A stretch of DNA of 64,000 nucleotides from Marinomonas algarum (GCF_020532605.1 NZ_JAJATW010000001.1:248001-312000), one strand, 5' to 3'; positions 1 through 9,762 are shown, numbered from the stretch's first letter. The notes: generated from the letters alone by a model not told the origin. A program made the numbers and translations.

Positions 1-104
1 TGAGCATCCGCGTCAGCTTGGGTGTTTTGCGTTCCCCATGTCATCGTCCCCAAGCAAACACGAGAGACATTTAAGCCCGTTCGACCGAGTGGCACATATT
101 TCAT
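1..104 (-). CDS. Aldo/keto reductase (Tas-like), N-terminal fragment cut by the window edge
   Basis: The first 34 codons of a gene that continues past the left edge. The peptide begins MKYVPLGRTGLNVSRVCLGT and goes on with MTWGTQNT. This matches the N-terminal beta-hairpin and first barrel strand of NADPH-dependent aldo/keto reductases, especially the Tas/YajO type with its LG-T-M-T-G-QN pattern. The start is an ATG at 102-104, with AAGGA about nine bases upstream. The catalytic Asp/Tyr/Lys/His residues lie outside the window, so the substrate cannot be named. It is transcribed leftward, apparently from the short gap 105-179, which holds nothing else I can identify. Confidence 0.75.
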   Translation of the reverse strand, partial: MKYVPLGRTGLNVSRVCLGTMTWGTQNTQADADA

Positions 105-179
105 TATCACAATCCTTAAAAATCAAAGTAATCAGACTAAAGTGATGAAAATAATAAACTATCCGTGCCAATAGCCCAA

Positions 180-1367
180 CTAGTCTTCTAACAAATGCTC
201 ATACCTTTGATCTGTCAGCGTTTTCAAAAATGCGACAATCGCATCAACCCTTTCTTCTTTTAAAGCAGGCCCCATGTTTAAGTTTTCAAAATCAATATTT
301 TCTGCAACCTCAGGTTCGCCCCATTCCTCTCCTGTTTCTGGGTTGATCGTACGCTGAGGGTTATTGTACTTGTCATAAAACAATACGACGGTGCGCAGAT
401 CCTGGAAAACACCATTGTGCATATAAGGACCCGTTACCGCGACATTACGCAAGGTCGGCACTTTAAACTTACCCGCTTGTTTCGGATCACTGACCTCTGG
501 ATTTTCCAGCAACCCCAAGTCCGCTTTGTAGCCTTCCTGCGCCGCCAATATGGGATTAGCAGGCACACCAATATTACGATACTCAAAGTTGGTAAATGTT
601 TCTTGGGGATGGAAGGGGGAAGTGTTTAATTGATGACAGGCATTACAGTTCGTAAATTGCTGAGAGAAAAATAGAACTTTACCCAACTCTTCCTCTGGCG
701 TTAATTTAACTTCTCCACGTAAAGCACGATCGTATTTAGAATCAAAAGGCATAAACATCGCCGTTTTCTCAAACGTCGCAATGGAGTCTGTAATGGCTGC
801 ATACCCTTTTATCGGATCATTTAATATGCCATCACCATAAAGTTCATCAAATAAATCTTTATAACGTGTATTTTTTTTGACACGCGCGACAACGTTATCA
901 CTATTTGGCAATGCCATTTCTACTGGGTTAACAAATGGGCCCTCTGCCTGCTCAGCCAAACTAGACGCCCTACCATCATGAAATTGACCACCCCGATACT
1001 CGCCATTTGACATTTTATGGAACGCCGGTGAAAACGCGGCATAAGATGCGGTAGGCGTGTTGCGCGTACCGATGGAGTGAAGATCACTTCCTAAAGAAAC
1101 AGCACCATAAAGGGTCTCTTCACGGCTATCGGCAAGACCATGTGCAATATCATGACAGGTAGCACATGATTGATTCCCTTCTTTTGAAAGGCTTTCATCG
1201 AAGAAAAGTTGCGCGCCAAGTAGCGCTTTTGGATCAGAAGATGGAACCGGCAACTCATTAGATTGACCAGGTGATTTGGTTTTAGGTTGAACAACAACCT
1301 CTTTCGGCTCACTGCATGCCGTTAAAAGAAAAGCAGCAACCGCACTGACTACTGTCATTCTTAGCAT
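180..1367 (-). CDS. Di-haem cytochrome c peroxidase family lipoprotein
   Basis: Probable periplasmic di-haem peroxidase of the CcpA/MauG family, which reduces H2O2 with electrons from small c-type cytochromes. The protein has 395 residues. A hydrophobic N-terminus ends in a lipobox (LLTAC, Cys18), so it is probably a lipoprotein. Two haem-binding CxxCH motifs are visible: CATCH at residues 68-72 and CNACH near 239-243. They sit in the two cytochrome domains typical of the family. Conserved stretches include PFVNPVEMA and the C-terminal KVPTLRNV and PYMHNG. It is a single gene, facing away from the min operon. No biosynthetic partner is adjacent, so peroxidase rather than a cofactor-maturing MauG role is an inference. 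No strong ribosome-binding site is visible; a second ATG lies three codons downstream. A Fur-box-like sequence lies upstream at 1433-1451. Confidence 0.85.
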   Translation of the reverse strand: MLRMTVVSAVAAFLLTACSEPKEVVVQPKTKSPGQSNELPVPSSDPKALLGAQLFFDESLSKEGNQSCATCHDIAHGLADSREETLYGAVSLGSDLHSIGTRNTPTASYAAFSPAFHKMSNGEYRGGQFHDGRASSLAEQAEGPFVNPVEMALPNSDNVVARVKKNTRYKDLFDELYGDGILNDPIKGYAAITDSIATFEKTAMFMPFDSKYDRALRGEVKLTPEEELGKVLFFSQQFTNCNACHQLNTSPFHPQETFTNFEYRNIGVPANPILAAQEGYKADLGLLENPEVSDPKQAGKFKVPTLRNVAVTGPYMHNGVFQDLRTVVLFYDKYNNPQRTINPETGEEWGEPEVAENIDFENLNMGPALKEERVDAIVAFLKTLTDQRYEHLLED

Positions 1368-1432
1368 AATGTCATACTCTGAATGGTTAATAAGAGAAGT
1401 CTAAATCATACACCGTCAAAAAAACTCAGTAC

Positions 1433-1451
1433 AGCAATGATAATCACTTTC
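1433..1451. promoter_or_regulatory. Fur-box-like sequence upstream of the di-haem peroxidase
   Basis: The 19 bases starting AGCAATGATAATCACTTTC match the classical 19-bp Fur consensus at 14 positions by my count, including an uninterrupted AATGATAATCA core. It lies 66 bases upstream of the peroxidase start codon. Iron control of a haem enzyme would make sense. One imperfect match in AT-rich DNA is weak evidence. Confidence 0.3.
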
Positions 1452-1461
1452 ACTATTTTTG

Positions 1462-1515
1462 AAAACACCAGACAGTGGGTACACGAAACTTATCAATCTA
1501 CTTGTCCGGTGTTTT
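1462..1515 (-). terminator. Probable terminator after minE
   Basis: Inverted repeat with 13-bp arms (1462-1474 and 1503-1515, one G-U wobble) around a 28-base loop, just downstream of the minE stop on the minus strand. The second arm ends in TTTTC followed by AAAAATAG, so the T-tract is short. It probably ends the minCDE transcript. The long loop lowers confidence. Confidence 0.45.
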
Positions 1516-1527
1516 GTTTATCGCAAC

Positions 1528-1785
1528 CTAGTTATGCTCTGGTAACGTCACGTTTAACTCAAGTACAGAGCAATCGTCCGTATTCTCTAGTTGAATTTGC
1601 ACATCTTCACTGCCCACATCAACATACTTACGAATAACGTCAATAATTTCTTGCTGCATTTTAGGCAAGTAATCCGGCTGACACCGTTTTGTACGCTCAT
1701 GAGCCACAATAATTTGCAAACGATCTTTTGCTACAGAAGCCGATGTTGGCGCACTTTTACTTTTAAAGTAATCAAAAATCCCCAC
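1528..1785 (-). CDS. minE: Cell division topological specificity factor MinE
   Basis: MinE stimulates MinD ATPase activity and drives pole-to-pole oscillation of MinCD, confining FtsZ-ring formation to midcell. The 85 residues are the usual length. The N-terminus [10 protein letters not shown] is the amphipathic membrane-targeting segment. It is followed by the MinD-binding strand/helix [10 protein letters not shown] (about residues 22-31) and then the C-terminal topological-specificity domain. It is the last gene of minC-minD-minE and starts one base after the minD stop, so translation is probably coupled. Confidence 0.96.
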   Translation of the reverse strand: MGIFDYFKSKSAPTSASVAKDRLQIIVAHERTKRCQPDYLPKMQQEIIDVIRKYVDVGSEDVQIQLENTDDCSVLELNVTLPEHN

Positions 1786-1786
1786 T

Positions 1787-2596
1787 TTAGCCCCCCAGCA
1801 AACGTTTGATAAAGCCTTTTTTCTGAACGTCTAAAAAGCGCAATGGACGCTCCTCACCCATCAGACGATCAACCGCATCACTGTATGCAATACCAGCTTC
1901 AGAAGCAGTATCCAATATTACCGGCGTGCCTTGGTTAGACGCTTTTAGCACAGCCTCTGATTCAGGAATCACACCCAAAAGAGGAATGGCCAAAATATCT
2001 TCAACATCAGAAACGCTTAACATTTCACCTAAGGCCACACGCCCAGGATGATAGCGAGTCAGAAGTAGGTACTCTTCGATAGGCTCTTTGTTTTCTTCCG
2101 CACGTTTCGACTTACTCTGTAAGATCCCCAAAATACGGTCAGAATCTCGCACAGAAGACACTTCTGGGTTCGTCACCACAATGGCCGCATCAGCAAAATA
2201 CAACGCCATTTGAGCGCCTTTTTCAATACCGGCCGGTGAATCACAAAGAATGTAATCAAACTCTTTAGATAATTCTTCTAGCACTTCTTGGACACCTTCA
2301 ATGGTTAAGGCATCTTTATCTCGAGTCTGAGAAGCGGGTAAGATGAACAAATCTTTTGTGCGCTTGTCTTTAATTAAAGCCTGCGACAAGGTGGCTTCTT
2401 TGTTGATCACATTAACAAAATCGTAAACAACTCTTCTTTCACACCCCATAATAAGATCGAGGTTTCGCAAACCCACATCAAAGTCAATAATGACTGTTTT
2501 GTGCCCTTTTAGAGCAAGACCAGTCCCGATAGCAGCACTCGATGTTGTTTTGCCAACCCCCCCTTTACCTGAGGTGACTACTATAATTTTTGCCAA
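1787..2596 (-). CDS. minD: Septum site-determining ATPase MinD
   Basis: ParA/MRP-family ATPase that binds the inner membrane as an ATP dimer, recruits MinC, and is released by MinE. The deviant Walker A motif [10 protein letters not shown] lies at residues 10-19. Switch regions include [10 protein letters not shown] and CDSPAGIE. The C-terminal end [11 protein letters not shown] is the amphipathic membrane-targeting helix. The length of 269 residues is nearly identical to the E. coli protein. It is the middle gene of minCDE; minC lies 58 bases upstream. Nothing is unusual about it. Confidence 0.97.
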   Translation of the reverse strand: MAKIIVVTSGKGGVGKTTSSAAIGTGLALKGHKTVIIDFDVGLRNLDLIMGCERRVVYDFVNVINKEATLSQALIKDKRTKDLFILPASQTRDKDALTIEGVQEVLEELSKEFDYILCDSPAGIEKGAQMALYFADAAIVVTNPEVSSVRDSDRILGILQSKSKRAEENKEPIEEYLLLTRYHPGRVALGEMLSVSDVEDILAIPLLGVIPESEAVLKASNQGTPVILDTASEAGIAYSDAVDRLMGEERPLRFLDVQKKGFIKRLLGG

Positions 2597-2654
2597 TGCG
2601 ATATCCCCCGATAAGCCTAATGGCGACTTATCTAACTAATAAAATAAATAAATG

Positions 2655-3380
2655 TTACAACGGTGTGATTTCTAAATGGTCGTCAACTAGGAACACTTGA
2701 GCACTGTCCTTCCAGACAATATTTTGTAATGCATCAGTGAGCATGAAATTCCCAGCGATGGAAACCAATTCGGCCTCTAAACTCTTACAAAAAATACGCG
2801 CCTCAGTGTTCCCTTTTACACCCGCCAATGCTCGACCACGCAAGGCACCATAGACATGAATATTACCATCCGCCAAAACTTCAGCACCCGCGCTAACAGG
2901 CGCCAGTACAATCAAATCGCCTTCAGAATAAACTTGCTGGCCTGAGCGAACTGGTTTATTAATCACTTTTGTAGACTGTGGAACTAGACGCTCCTCAACA
3001 ACCGTTTTGACAACCACATCTGGACTCGTGGTTTCCCTTATCGGCGCCACAGGTGCAATCGCTCTTGCTTTGCTAGCAGGCAATAAGGGAATCGTCACAG
3101 ACGACCGCCACGCCGGGTGATTTTCAGGGTCGCAACGCCACCCGATAACACCCAGCTCCAATTGTCTCAACGACTGTATAAGCGCTTCAAAATCGGCAAG
3201 CACAATGCCACGCTTCATTTTTGAAATATCAATGATAATAGGCGCTTGTGTAAAAAAATTCGGTACTTGCTCAATCTTTTGCCTTAAATGATACACAATA
3301 TCATCTAAAGAAAAAGTATGAATATCCAACAAAATGGTAGTAACAACGCTTCCTTTTAATTGGAAGCCTGAGTCTGTCAT
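2655..3380 (-). CDS. minC: Septum site-determining protein MinC
   Basis: FtsZ polymerisation inhibitor recruited to the membrane by MinD. With the start chosen here it has 241 residues. An N-terminal FtsZ-binding domain is followed by a proline- and valine-rich linker (roughly 95-135), then the C-terminal beta-helix domain with YSEGDLIVLAPVSAGAEVLA and HVYGALRGRALAG, which binds MinD. An in-frame ATG lies 12 codons further upstream, but the ATG at 3378-3380 is preceded by GGACA at good spacing and begins the conserved region. First gene of the min operon; its promoter should lie in 3381-3612. Confidence 0.94.
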   Translation of the reverse strand: MTDSGFQLKGSVVTTILLDIHTFSLDDIVYHLRQKIEQVPNFFTQAPIIIDISKMKRGIVLADFEALIQSLRQLELGVIGWRCDPENHPAWRSSVTIPLLPASKARAIAPVAPIRETTSPDVVVKTVVEERLVPQSTKVINKPVRSGQQVYSEGDLIVLAPVSAGAEVLADGNIHVYGALRGRALAGVKGNTEARIFCKSLEAELVSIAGNFMLTDALQNIVWKDSAQVFLVDDHLEITPL

Positions 3381-3579
3381 GAACACTGTCCTTTTTGATA
3401 TTAAAATGGCGGTCAACGTCTTAATTTATTGCGTTAAGCGCACTGAAACACTCATAGCGTAGACATGCGTTTTATTCTACCAAGCTAATCGATTAAAAGA
3501 AGCCATCTAAACACCACATTTACATTTGCCAGTATAATTATCGTCATTATAACCAAATTAGAGAGACGGTTTTCCTACA

Positions 3580-3604
3580 ATAAAAGAAAAATGGTTAACC
3601 ATTT
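3580..3604 (-). terminator. Palindrome after sbcC, possible weak terminator
   Basis: A perfect 16-base palindrome, AAATGGTTAACCATTT (3589-3604), begins nine bases past the sbcC stop. On the minus strand it is followed by TTCTTTTATTG. A hairpin with a six-pair stem and TTAA loop plus a broken T-run would be a weak terminator. A protein-binding dyad in the minC upstream region is the alternative. Confidence 0.35.
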
Positions 3605-3612
3605 GATTTGTC

Positions 3613-6600
3613 TCACCTTTTGCATGCTTCTGACACAGCAAATTCTGGGGATAACCGACTGGTACCTAAACCACTCTGTTTTGTCAGTTTGATCTGAACA
3701 GGAATTCTCTCTTTTAACGCAGAAATATGACTGATAATGCCAATGGTTTTACCAGAGGCGTGAAGGTTATCTAACGCATCCAAAGCCGACTCCAGCGTTT
3801 CTGTGTCTAGGGTGCCAAACCCTTCGTCTAAAAACAGTGAATCAATACTGGTTTTGTGAGACACCAAATCCGATAACGCTAAAGCAAGCGCTAAACTCAC
3901 CAAAAATGACTCACCGCCCGATAAGGTTTTAGTATCGCGAGTGGCATTGGCTTGCCAGACGTCAACAACGGCCAAAGACAAAGCGTCTTCTTGTCTTACT
4001 AATTGATAGCGTTTATGAAGAATAGTCAAATGCTGGTTAGCCAGATACACCAAATGATCAAGCGTTAGGCTTTGAGCAAAGCGCCTAAATTTTGCCCCAT
4101 CAGCGGAACCAATAACATAATTAAGCCGCTCAAGATGCACAAACGCCTCTCGCCGTTCCGTTAATTGTTGCGCCGATGCTTTCAGCTGATCTCGGCGGCG
4201 ATGCTCTTCCCGCAGCTGTTGAGATACCACTCCCCATTGACGATGAAGGTCTTCTCTTTGCGACTCCAACTGACGACACTTCGCCTCTAGCGAGTCGATA
4301 TCAGCGAGTGCATCTTGATCTAAACAAGCCATAACATCTGCCGCAGGCTTGGACTCAGACAGCTGCTCTAATGCTTTTGTTATTTGTTGGCATAAAACGT
4401 CCGCCTGGGACACGGCGTCAGTGAGTTGCTTTGATATCGTCTCACTTTGAGCATACTCTTCTTCCGTCAGTATCGCGTCCAGCCAAGTGGCTTCACTCGC
4501 AAAATTCTGAGCCTTTAGCTGTGCCTGCCAATGCAACACCGCCTCATTGTACTCAGATTGTGTAGCATCAACTGTTTTACCAAGTGTAGAGAGCGTTGCT
4601 CGAACAGATGTCATGCTTTGTACAAGGCGTTGCTTTTCAGTATCGCATTGATCGCGATACGTTTGACTGGCCGCTAGGCTTGATTCTGCCTCTTCTCGCC
4701 ATTGAGCGACACTTTTCCCTTTTAACATTTCTGACACCTGCTCAGAGACTTTCTCCAACTCCGCGTTCAATGCCGCTACGCTTGTCTCGATGTCCTTGTG
4801 ATGGTCAATGCTCTCCTGCAAAGACTGATGGGCATTTTGTACTGCATGTTGTAACTGATCCTGCTCTTTTAGTAATGCATCATGACCTCGTTTACTGTGA
4901 CGCCATTGTGCAATGTCTTCGCCAAGTAGCGATAAGCCATCCATTAAACCCTGATCACGGGCAACCACCAAATAACGCTCAGGCACATCAAGACTCTGCA
5001 TCTCAGCAAACAACGACACCTGCGTCTGATCAATGCCCTTCTCGACCTCTTGTAAGGTGTTGGTATGCGTTTCAAGGGACTGAGTTAATAGCTGATACTG
5101 ACTTTCTTCTTTAGCGAGCTGCTGTTGTAAAAGCACACCCTCAGTTTGCTTTTCTTGCAAATTCGCTTCAGCCTGCAGACAGGCCTGATGACGCTCTTTA
5201 ATTTCAACAGACACGTCATTGAGAGCCTGCCACGCTTCCTTGGCGGCTTGGACCAAAGGACGAATGCGTTGCTCATCGATAACATCAAATGTTTGATCCG
5301 GCGCTACAACAGCCAACCACTCTTGTAGCTCGACCTCTGCAGTTCGCACGGCCTGTTCAAATTGAACGCGCTGCTCTGTGACCGTCGCGTGTTCACGTTG
5401 CGTCATCTTTTCTTCTTCTGATAACTGAATACCTTGTCGTTTTAACGCATCAAGGGATTGATTCAATTGCTCAAGTTCAGATGACAGTCCAGAGTCTGTT
5501 TCATAGGTAGCATGGGGTAAATCATGTTGTGACGAACCACACAGCGGGCAAGGAACATCGTCCTGTAAATTATTTCGCAAACTTGTCAAAGCAAGAATGT
5601 GTCGTTCGGCTTCCACCAGCTTGTTCAGAGCGCTTTGATGCTGCCGCTGATCTCTAAAAGCGTCACGTTGTCTTTGTAATTCATTCTGCTGATCCACAAT
5701 GCGTTGTGATAACGTCAACAAATGCGCATCCAAAGCCGTCAATTGCGCGATTTGCTCTTGATAACGAACAAATTGCTTCCACAAAGATTGTGCATCCCGA
5801 TAAGCGCCTTCCGCTTGGTGAAGCGTTTGTTGCCATTGCGCCATATCTCGCTGGCCAGACAAGGCCATGAAAGCGTCACGAGCTTGAGTGGCAATACTCT
5901 CGTGATTACTCGTACTTTCTTGGTTCTGCTGGTGTTGTGTCTGAAGATGAGTAACAGCAGCATGGGCGTCGTTGTGGCTCTGCTTCGATGTCTCAATAGT
6001 TTGCTTAAGACTTTCTACTTTTTGCTGATCCTGCACCAAGCTCTGCACCTGATGTTGCCAATTAGATAAGGCGTTCTCAATCTTTTCAGGGGCTTGCCAT
6101 TGACTTAGGATAGCGTTACTTTTTTCACAAGCCTGATCAACACCATGCTTTTGATCAAGTAGTGCCCGATGTTGCCCTTCTCTTGCTTGTCGCTTTTCCC
6201 GTGCACTTTCAAGACGTTGTGATGCTTCTTTGTGCTGCACGCCCAGTGTGGCTTCTTGAGAGAGAAGAGGTTGTATGTCTTGCTCAACCTGGCGGTTAAA
6301 TGCCACAAGCGCTTCATGCGATTTTTTGTGCTGTTCCGTCGCTTCTTGCCGTTTCTTGTCGATACATTCTTCTTGCTCAGTCAAGGACGATAACTGTGCG
6401 TCGTATTCCTTGATGTCTTTTTGACTTTGCTCTAACCGCTGCTTGATGGCTTGTTGCTTTTCAAAGTCAGGACGCAGTTTCTGAGCAATGGTCGCTTGCT
6501 CAAGTCGCTTCTGTTCTGGCTCAAAAGCACTCAGTGCTGATTTCGCTTTATGAAGCGCTTGCTGTTGTTGATGCTGCTGTTGCGTCAACTTTTGTTCTTG

Positions 6601-7344
6601 CTGACGCCAAGTGAGATACGCCTGATGAATTTTTAACGTGTGAGCACTGTCTTTATCCTTGGCACCAAAGGCCATTTCAGACGCCTGTAACGCCGAGAAA
6701 TCGTCCTCTGATAACAAGGCAATCTGCTCTTGCATCGCTGATAATGAAGCAATAGCCTGCTTTTCCGTCTTGTGTTTTTCAAATACCCATTTAGACAGTT
6801 GACCATAAATTTCCGTACCGGTTAGCTCTTCTAACAATTCTGCTCGATCGTTCACGGAGGCATTTAAAAAAGCAGAAAAACCGCCTTGCGCGAGCAACAT
6901 GGACTTAGTAAAGCGTGAAAAATCCAGCCCGGTCAGCTCAGCCACCTTATCGATTTTATCGTTGATCTTGGTGGTCAAAATGGCGCCATCGCGCTCGGAC
7001 AACTCACAGGTCATCGGTTGCAATTTACCCTCACTCTTACCATGCGCTCGGCGTTGCCCCCAAAACGCACGATAACCTTTCCCCTTCACTTCAAACTCGA
7101 CTTCAGCCAGACATTCGGCTGTGTGACGTGTCATCACCTCGTTTTGACTTGGAGACACTTTTAAACGGGGGGTTTCATGGTAAAGCGCCAAACAAATAGC
7201 ATCCAGCAGAGTCGATTTTCCCGCCCCCGTGGGTCCAACAATGGCAAACACACCCGCCTCATCAAAGGGCGCCTTGGTGAAATCAATTTCCCATTCCCCT
7301 TTGAGGGAATTAAGGTTTTTGAGACGCAGTTTGCATATTTTCAT
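3613..7344 (-). CDS. sbcC: SbcC, ATPase subunit of the SbcCD nuclease
   Basis: SMC/Rad50-like subunit of SbcCD, which cleaves hairpins and protein-blocked DNA ends during replication and repair. Length is 1243 residues, in the larger part of the family range. Walker A GPTGAGKST is at residues 37-45. Very long glutamine-rich coiled coils flank a zinc-hook CPLCG near residue 600. Near the C-terminus lie the ABC signature LSGGESFLVSLALA and Walker B with the catalytic acidic residue, SLFLDEGFGTLD. It overlaps sbcD by four bases (ATGA), so the two are translationally coupled. The coiled coil explains many overlapping open frames on other strands here, which I regard as shadows. Confidence 0.96.
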   Translation of the reverse strand: MKICKLRLKNLNSLKGEWEIDFTKAPFDEAGVFAIVGPTGAGKSTLLDAICLALYHETPRLKVSPSQNEVMTRHTAECLAEVEFEVKGKGYRAFWGQRRAHGKSEGKLQPMTCELSERDGAILTTKINDKIDKVAELTGLDFSRFTKSMLLAQGGFSAFLNASVNDRAELLEELTGTEIYGQLSKWVFEKHKTEKQAIASLSAMQEQIALLSEDDFSALQASEMAFGAKDKDSAHTLKIHQAYLTWRQQEQKLTQQQHQQQQALHKAKSALSAFEPEQKRLEQATIAQKLRPDFEKQQAIKQRLEQSQKDIKEYDAQLSSLTEQEECIDKKRQEATEQHKKSHEALVAFNRQVEQDIQPLLSQEATLGVQHKEASQRLESAREKRQAREGQHRALLDQKHGVDQACEKSNAILSQWQAPEKIENALSNWQHQVQSLVQDQQKVESLKQTIETSKQSHNDAHAAVTHLQTQHQQNQESTSNHESIATQARDAFMALSGQRDMAQWQQTLHQAEGAYRDAQSLWKQFVRYQEQIAQLTALDAHLLTLSQRIVDQQNELQRQRDAFRDQRQHQSALNKLVEAERHILALTSLRNNLQDDVPCPLCGSSQHDLPHATYETDSGLSSELEQLNQSLDALKRQGIQLSEEEKMTQREHATVTEQRVQFEQAVRTAEVELQEWLAVVAPDQTFDVIDEQRIRPLVQAAKEAWQALNDVSVEIKERHQACLQAEANLQEKQTEGVLLQQQLAKEESQYQLLTQSLETHTNTLQEVEKGIDQTQVSLFAEMQSLDVPERYLVVARDQGLMDGLSLLGEDIAQWRHSKRGHDALLKEQDQLQHAVQNAHQSLQESIDHHKDIETSVAALNAELEKVSEQVSEMLKGKSVAQWREEAESSLAASQTYRDQCDTEKQRLVQSMTSVRATLSTLGKTVDATQSEYNEAVLHWQAQLKAQNFASEATWLDAILTEEEYAQSETISKQLTDAVSQADVLCQQITKALEQLSESKPAADVMACLDQDALADIDSLEAKCRQLESQREDLHRQWGVVSQQLREEHRRRDQLKASAQQLTERREAFVHLERLNYVIGSADGAKFRRFAQSLTLDHLVYLANQHLTILHKRYQLVRQEDALSLAVVDVWQANATRDTKTLSGGESFLVSLALALALSDLVSHKTSIDSLFLDEGFGTLDTETLESALDALDNLHASGKTIGIISHISALKERIPVQIKLTKQSGLGTSRLSPEFAVSEACKR

Positions 7345-8615
7345 TGGTTCGACTCCTGAGCATGGTTGGCCTCATCAAGCTCGAAGACACATTGATTGAA
7401 CAACGCGGTCAGGATCGATTTATCGTTTTCGTTGATGTCGGCTTGTGTCGCAAGGCTTTGCTCAAACACGTCATTTACCGTTAATTCAGCTAAAGTTTGT
7501 CGCTCAGCGAACGCCGCTTGTTTTTTCTCTTGACTGGATTTACGCATCACGCGCAATAATTCAATGGGCTTACCCTCAATCGTCTCTAGCAAACGTTTAT
7601 GCACGTCACTTAAATAGTCATTAGCCACCACCGTCACTTCTAGCCACAGAGTTTGATTGTCTGGCACGTCAAGCTGATCTATTTGTGTCGTCAGTTCACC
7701 TAAAGAGCCTGTTAGGCTTTGCATGGCTTGAAAACGAGGAATAGACACAAAACGCAAAGGTTTTTCTGGCTTAGCAAATAAGTCTTCGGCGAAGGTGAAT
7801 TTTGCCAGTAAGACAGTATCTATGATGGTGACCGTTTTCTCACGATTCAACTCATCAAAGCTTAGAGGGATAGGAGATCCACTGTATCGGTATCGCCCCT
7901 CTTTACTGATGGCTTGCGCACGATGAATATGCCCCAACGCCAAATAGTCGAACATTGGAAAAACATTGGCCGGCAATGCTTCTAATGTGCCTACATACAG
8001 ATCTCGCACCGACTCACTAGATTGACTACCCACTGCCGTCAAATGCCCTGTTCCCAAAATGGGTAAAGGTCTGTCTAGGTGTCGGTTTTTTTCACGCGCC
8101 GCTTGGAAAACCCCATTATAAAACCCCTGTATTTGCTGGAGCAGGCTCTGCTTTTTGTCCTGCTCTGACTGACCCGCCACACTGGTCACAACATCTTTCG
8201 GTCGTAGGTAAGGCACAGCACATAACCAAGCGGCCTGCTCGCCCTGCTTGTTTCTTAAGGCCACAACATGGGACGCTATCTCATCAATGTTCGCCTGACT
8301 CGATACATGGGCCTCTAAATAAGTCAGTAAACTTTTTGATTCGTTTAACATACTGACCGAATCATGATTCCCCGCCACAACGATAAGCTGGCAATGCCTT
8401 GCTGTCATATCCAACACCAATTGATGATACATTTCTCTGGCATAACTCGGTGGGGAACCTGTATCAAAAATATCCCCCGCGATGATAACGGCATCAATCG
8501 CTTCTGCATCAATTAATGCCAACAACCATTCAATAAAGGCTTTATGCTCTGCTTGACGAGATTTACCCATAAAGTGTTGACCAAGATGCCAATCGGAGGT
8601 GTGTAGAATTTTCAT
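7341..8615 (-). CDS. sbcD: SbcD, nuclease subunit of SbcCD
   Basis: Mn2+-dependent Mre11-like exo/endonuclease that acts with SbcC. The 424 residues begin with the calcineurin-fold metal motifs DWHLGQ (residues 7-12), GDIFD, GNHDS and, further on, LGHIHRAQ. A C-terminal capping region follows. It is the promoter-proximal gene of the pair, about 40 bases downstream of the ferredoxin-domain gene on the same strand. All three may be one transcript, though no functional tie between the ferredoxin protein and SbcCD is evident. Confidence 0.95.
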   Translation of the reverse strand: MKILHTSDWHLGQHFMGKSRQAEHKAFIEWLLALIDAEAIDAVIIAGDIFDTGSPPSYAREMYHQLVLDMTARHCQLIVVAGNHDSVSMLNESKSLLTYLEAHVSSQANIDEIASHVVALRNKQGEQAAWLCAVPYLRPKDVVTSVAGQSEQDKKQSLLQQIQGFYNGVFQAAREKNRHLDRPLPILGTGHLTAVGSQSSESVRDLYVGTLEALPANVFPMFDYLALGHIHRAQAISKEGRYRYSGSPIPLSFDELNREKTVTIIDTVLLAKFTFAEDLFAKPEKPLRFVSIPRFQAMQSLTGSLGELTTQIDQLDVPDNQTLWLEVTVVANDYLSDVHKRLLETIEGKPIELLRVMRKSSQEKKQAAFAERQTLAELTVNDVFEQSLATQADINENDKSILTALFNQCVFELDEANHAQESNQ

Positions 8616-8655
8616 ATGTAACCTTATAAATTAAATCGGTAAATCTGACTATCAG

Positions 8656-9498
8656 CTAGCGGACAAAGTGTAATTGGTTGCTTCTTATTCTCAAAGGGCG
8701 AAGCACTTGCCCCCAGTCCTTTTCAGATAATTTTTGACCGTGATAAATAATATGCAAAGGGGCACTGCCCACTTTTGACAAGGCATCTGCAATAAAAGAA
8801 GTGCAATGGGCATCTTCTAGTAAAGAAGCGCTATTAGCACGCTCAGGCAAAGCATAAATACCTAATAATTGCGTCGAAAAACTCGCTAATGCTTCTTCCC
8901 AATAAGGCGTGTAACCTGCGTTTTCAACCGATGAAATCACGACGGCAAAGCAATCGTCTAATCCCAACTCATACAATAAACGGCCTTTGCGTCTTCCTCT
9001 CTCACAAATTACTTGCACGGGGTCGTTTGAAGACAAATTCACAATACATTGCCAAACAACGGCTGGTAGCGATGATTTCTGCATTAATAAAGTCAGGGAC
9101 TCACCAACCGGATTAATCGCCATACATTCGTATTGAAACTCTTCATTCCCCATGGCAAAACACAAAGACACGCGATCGCCGAATGAATCATCACTTGGCC
9201 CAAGCAACGTCAGCTCAACAGTAAAATCGTCAAGTATTTTTTTAGAGAGAAGGGAAAAAGTAACCGATTTAGACAAGGTTTTCGTCGTTAACAATAAATC
9301 TGACGTCACTGAGGTTTGGCAAGAAAGCAGAGAATCGCCACTGTCACATTGATACAAACGACACGCACCACAGGCCCCCGCACGACAACCGTATCGAACA
9401 TCCACATTATGTTCCAACAAAGACGACAGCAAGTTATCGCCTGCTTGCGCTTCGATAACCGTACCGTCTAAATTGATAGTCAATGACTGCAAACTCAT
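8656..9498 (-). CDS. 2Fe-2S ferredoxin-domain protein with reductase-like C-terminus
   Basis: Residues 1-80 form a plant-type ferredoxin domain. The cluster ligands are visible in YGCRAGACGACRLYQC, with a fourth Cys in LLSCQT (Cys-X4-Cys-X2-Cys spacing, then a distal Cys). Residues 85-280 resemble the flavin/NAD-binding half of ferredoxin-linked oxidoreductases such as CDP-6-deoxyglucoseen or phenol hydroxylase reductases. However, I do not see a clear RxYS flavin motif, and only a weak NAD-site end, NAGYTPYW. It may shuttle electrons to an unknown partner or have lost cofactor binding. It lies directly upstream of sbcD in the same direction. The specific reaction is unknown. Confidence 0.7.
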   Translation of the reverse strand: MSLQSLTINLDGTVIEAQAGDNLLSSLLEHNVDVRYGCRAGACGACRLYQCDSGDSLLSCQTSVTSDLLLTTKTLSKSVTFSLLSKKILDDFTVELTLLGPSDDSFGDRVSLCFAMGNEEFQYECMAINPVGESLTLLMQKSSLPAVVWQCIVNLSSNDPVQVICERGRRKGRLLYELGLDDCFAVVISSVENAGYTPYWEEALASFSTQLLGIYALPERANSASLLEDAHCTSFIADALSKVGSAPLHIIYHGQKLSEKDWGQVLRPLRIRSNQLHFVR

Positions 9499-9697
9499 AC
9501 CCGAACCTAACTCATTAGTGATTCAAGTATTATGGCATATTTGGAAGCGTGAAAATGCGGTATTAGGAAAGAGAACAAGAAACATGAATCATTGTGCAAA
9601 ACTTTAAAAGACGGGGCGGAAAAATAGCCCTTGTGTTTTGACTTGCTATGAGACCCATACCAAAACAAGGTATATTTTGGTATTCAGGAGAGACAAC

Positions 9698-9762
9698 ATG
9701 GCGCAATAAAAATTCTTAACGAGATCATGCAGAAACGAAAAGTCGATGGAAGCAAACTCTAA
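9698..9762 (+). pseudogene. Possible remnant of a small XRE-type regulator
   Basis: AGGAG sits about eight bases before an ATG (9698-9700) that hits a stop after three codons. Shifting one base gives a peptide, AIKILNEIMQKRKVDGSKL, that then meets TAA at 9760-9762. It resembles the first helix of XRE helix-turn-helix repressors (I-L-N-x-I-M-x-x-R-K-V-x-G-S-K-L). Downstream in the same frame a further 45 codons run open to 9902 but do not look like the rest of that domain. A hairpin (ACCAAAA/TTTTGGT, about 9659-9681) just upstream could be its old operator. I read it as a decayed gene, with low certainty. Confidence 0.22.

Noticed and set aside
4596-5114. 172-codon plus-strand frame inside sbcC
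   Set aside because: Antisense to a clear coiled-coil coding region; such long shadow frames are common opposite glutamine-rich genes.
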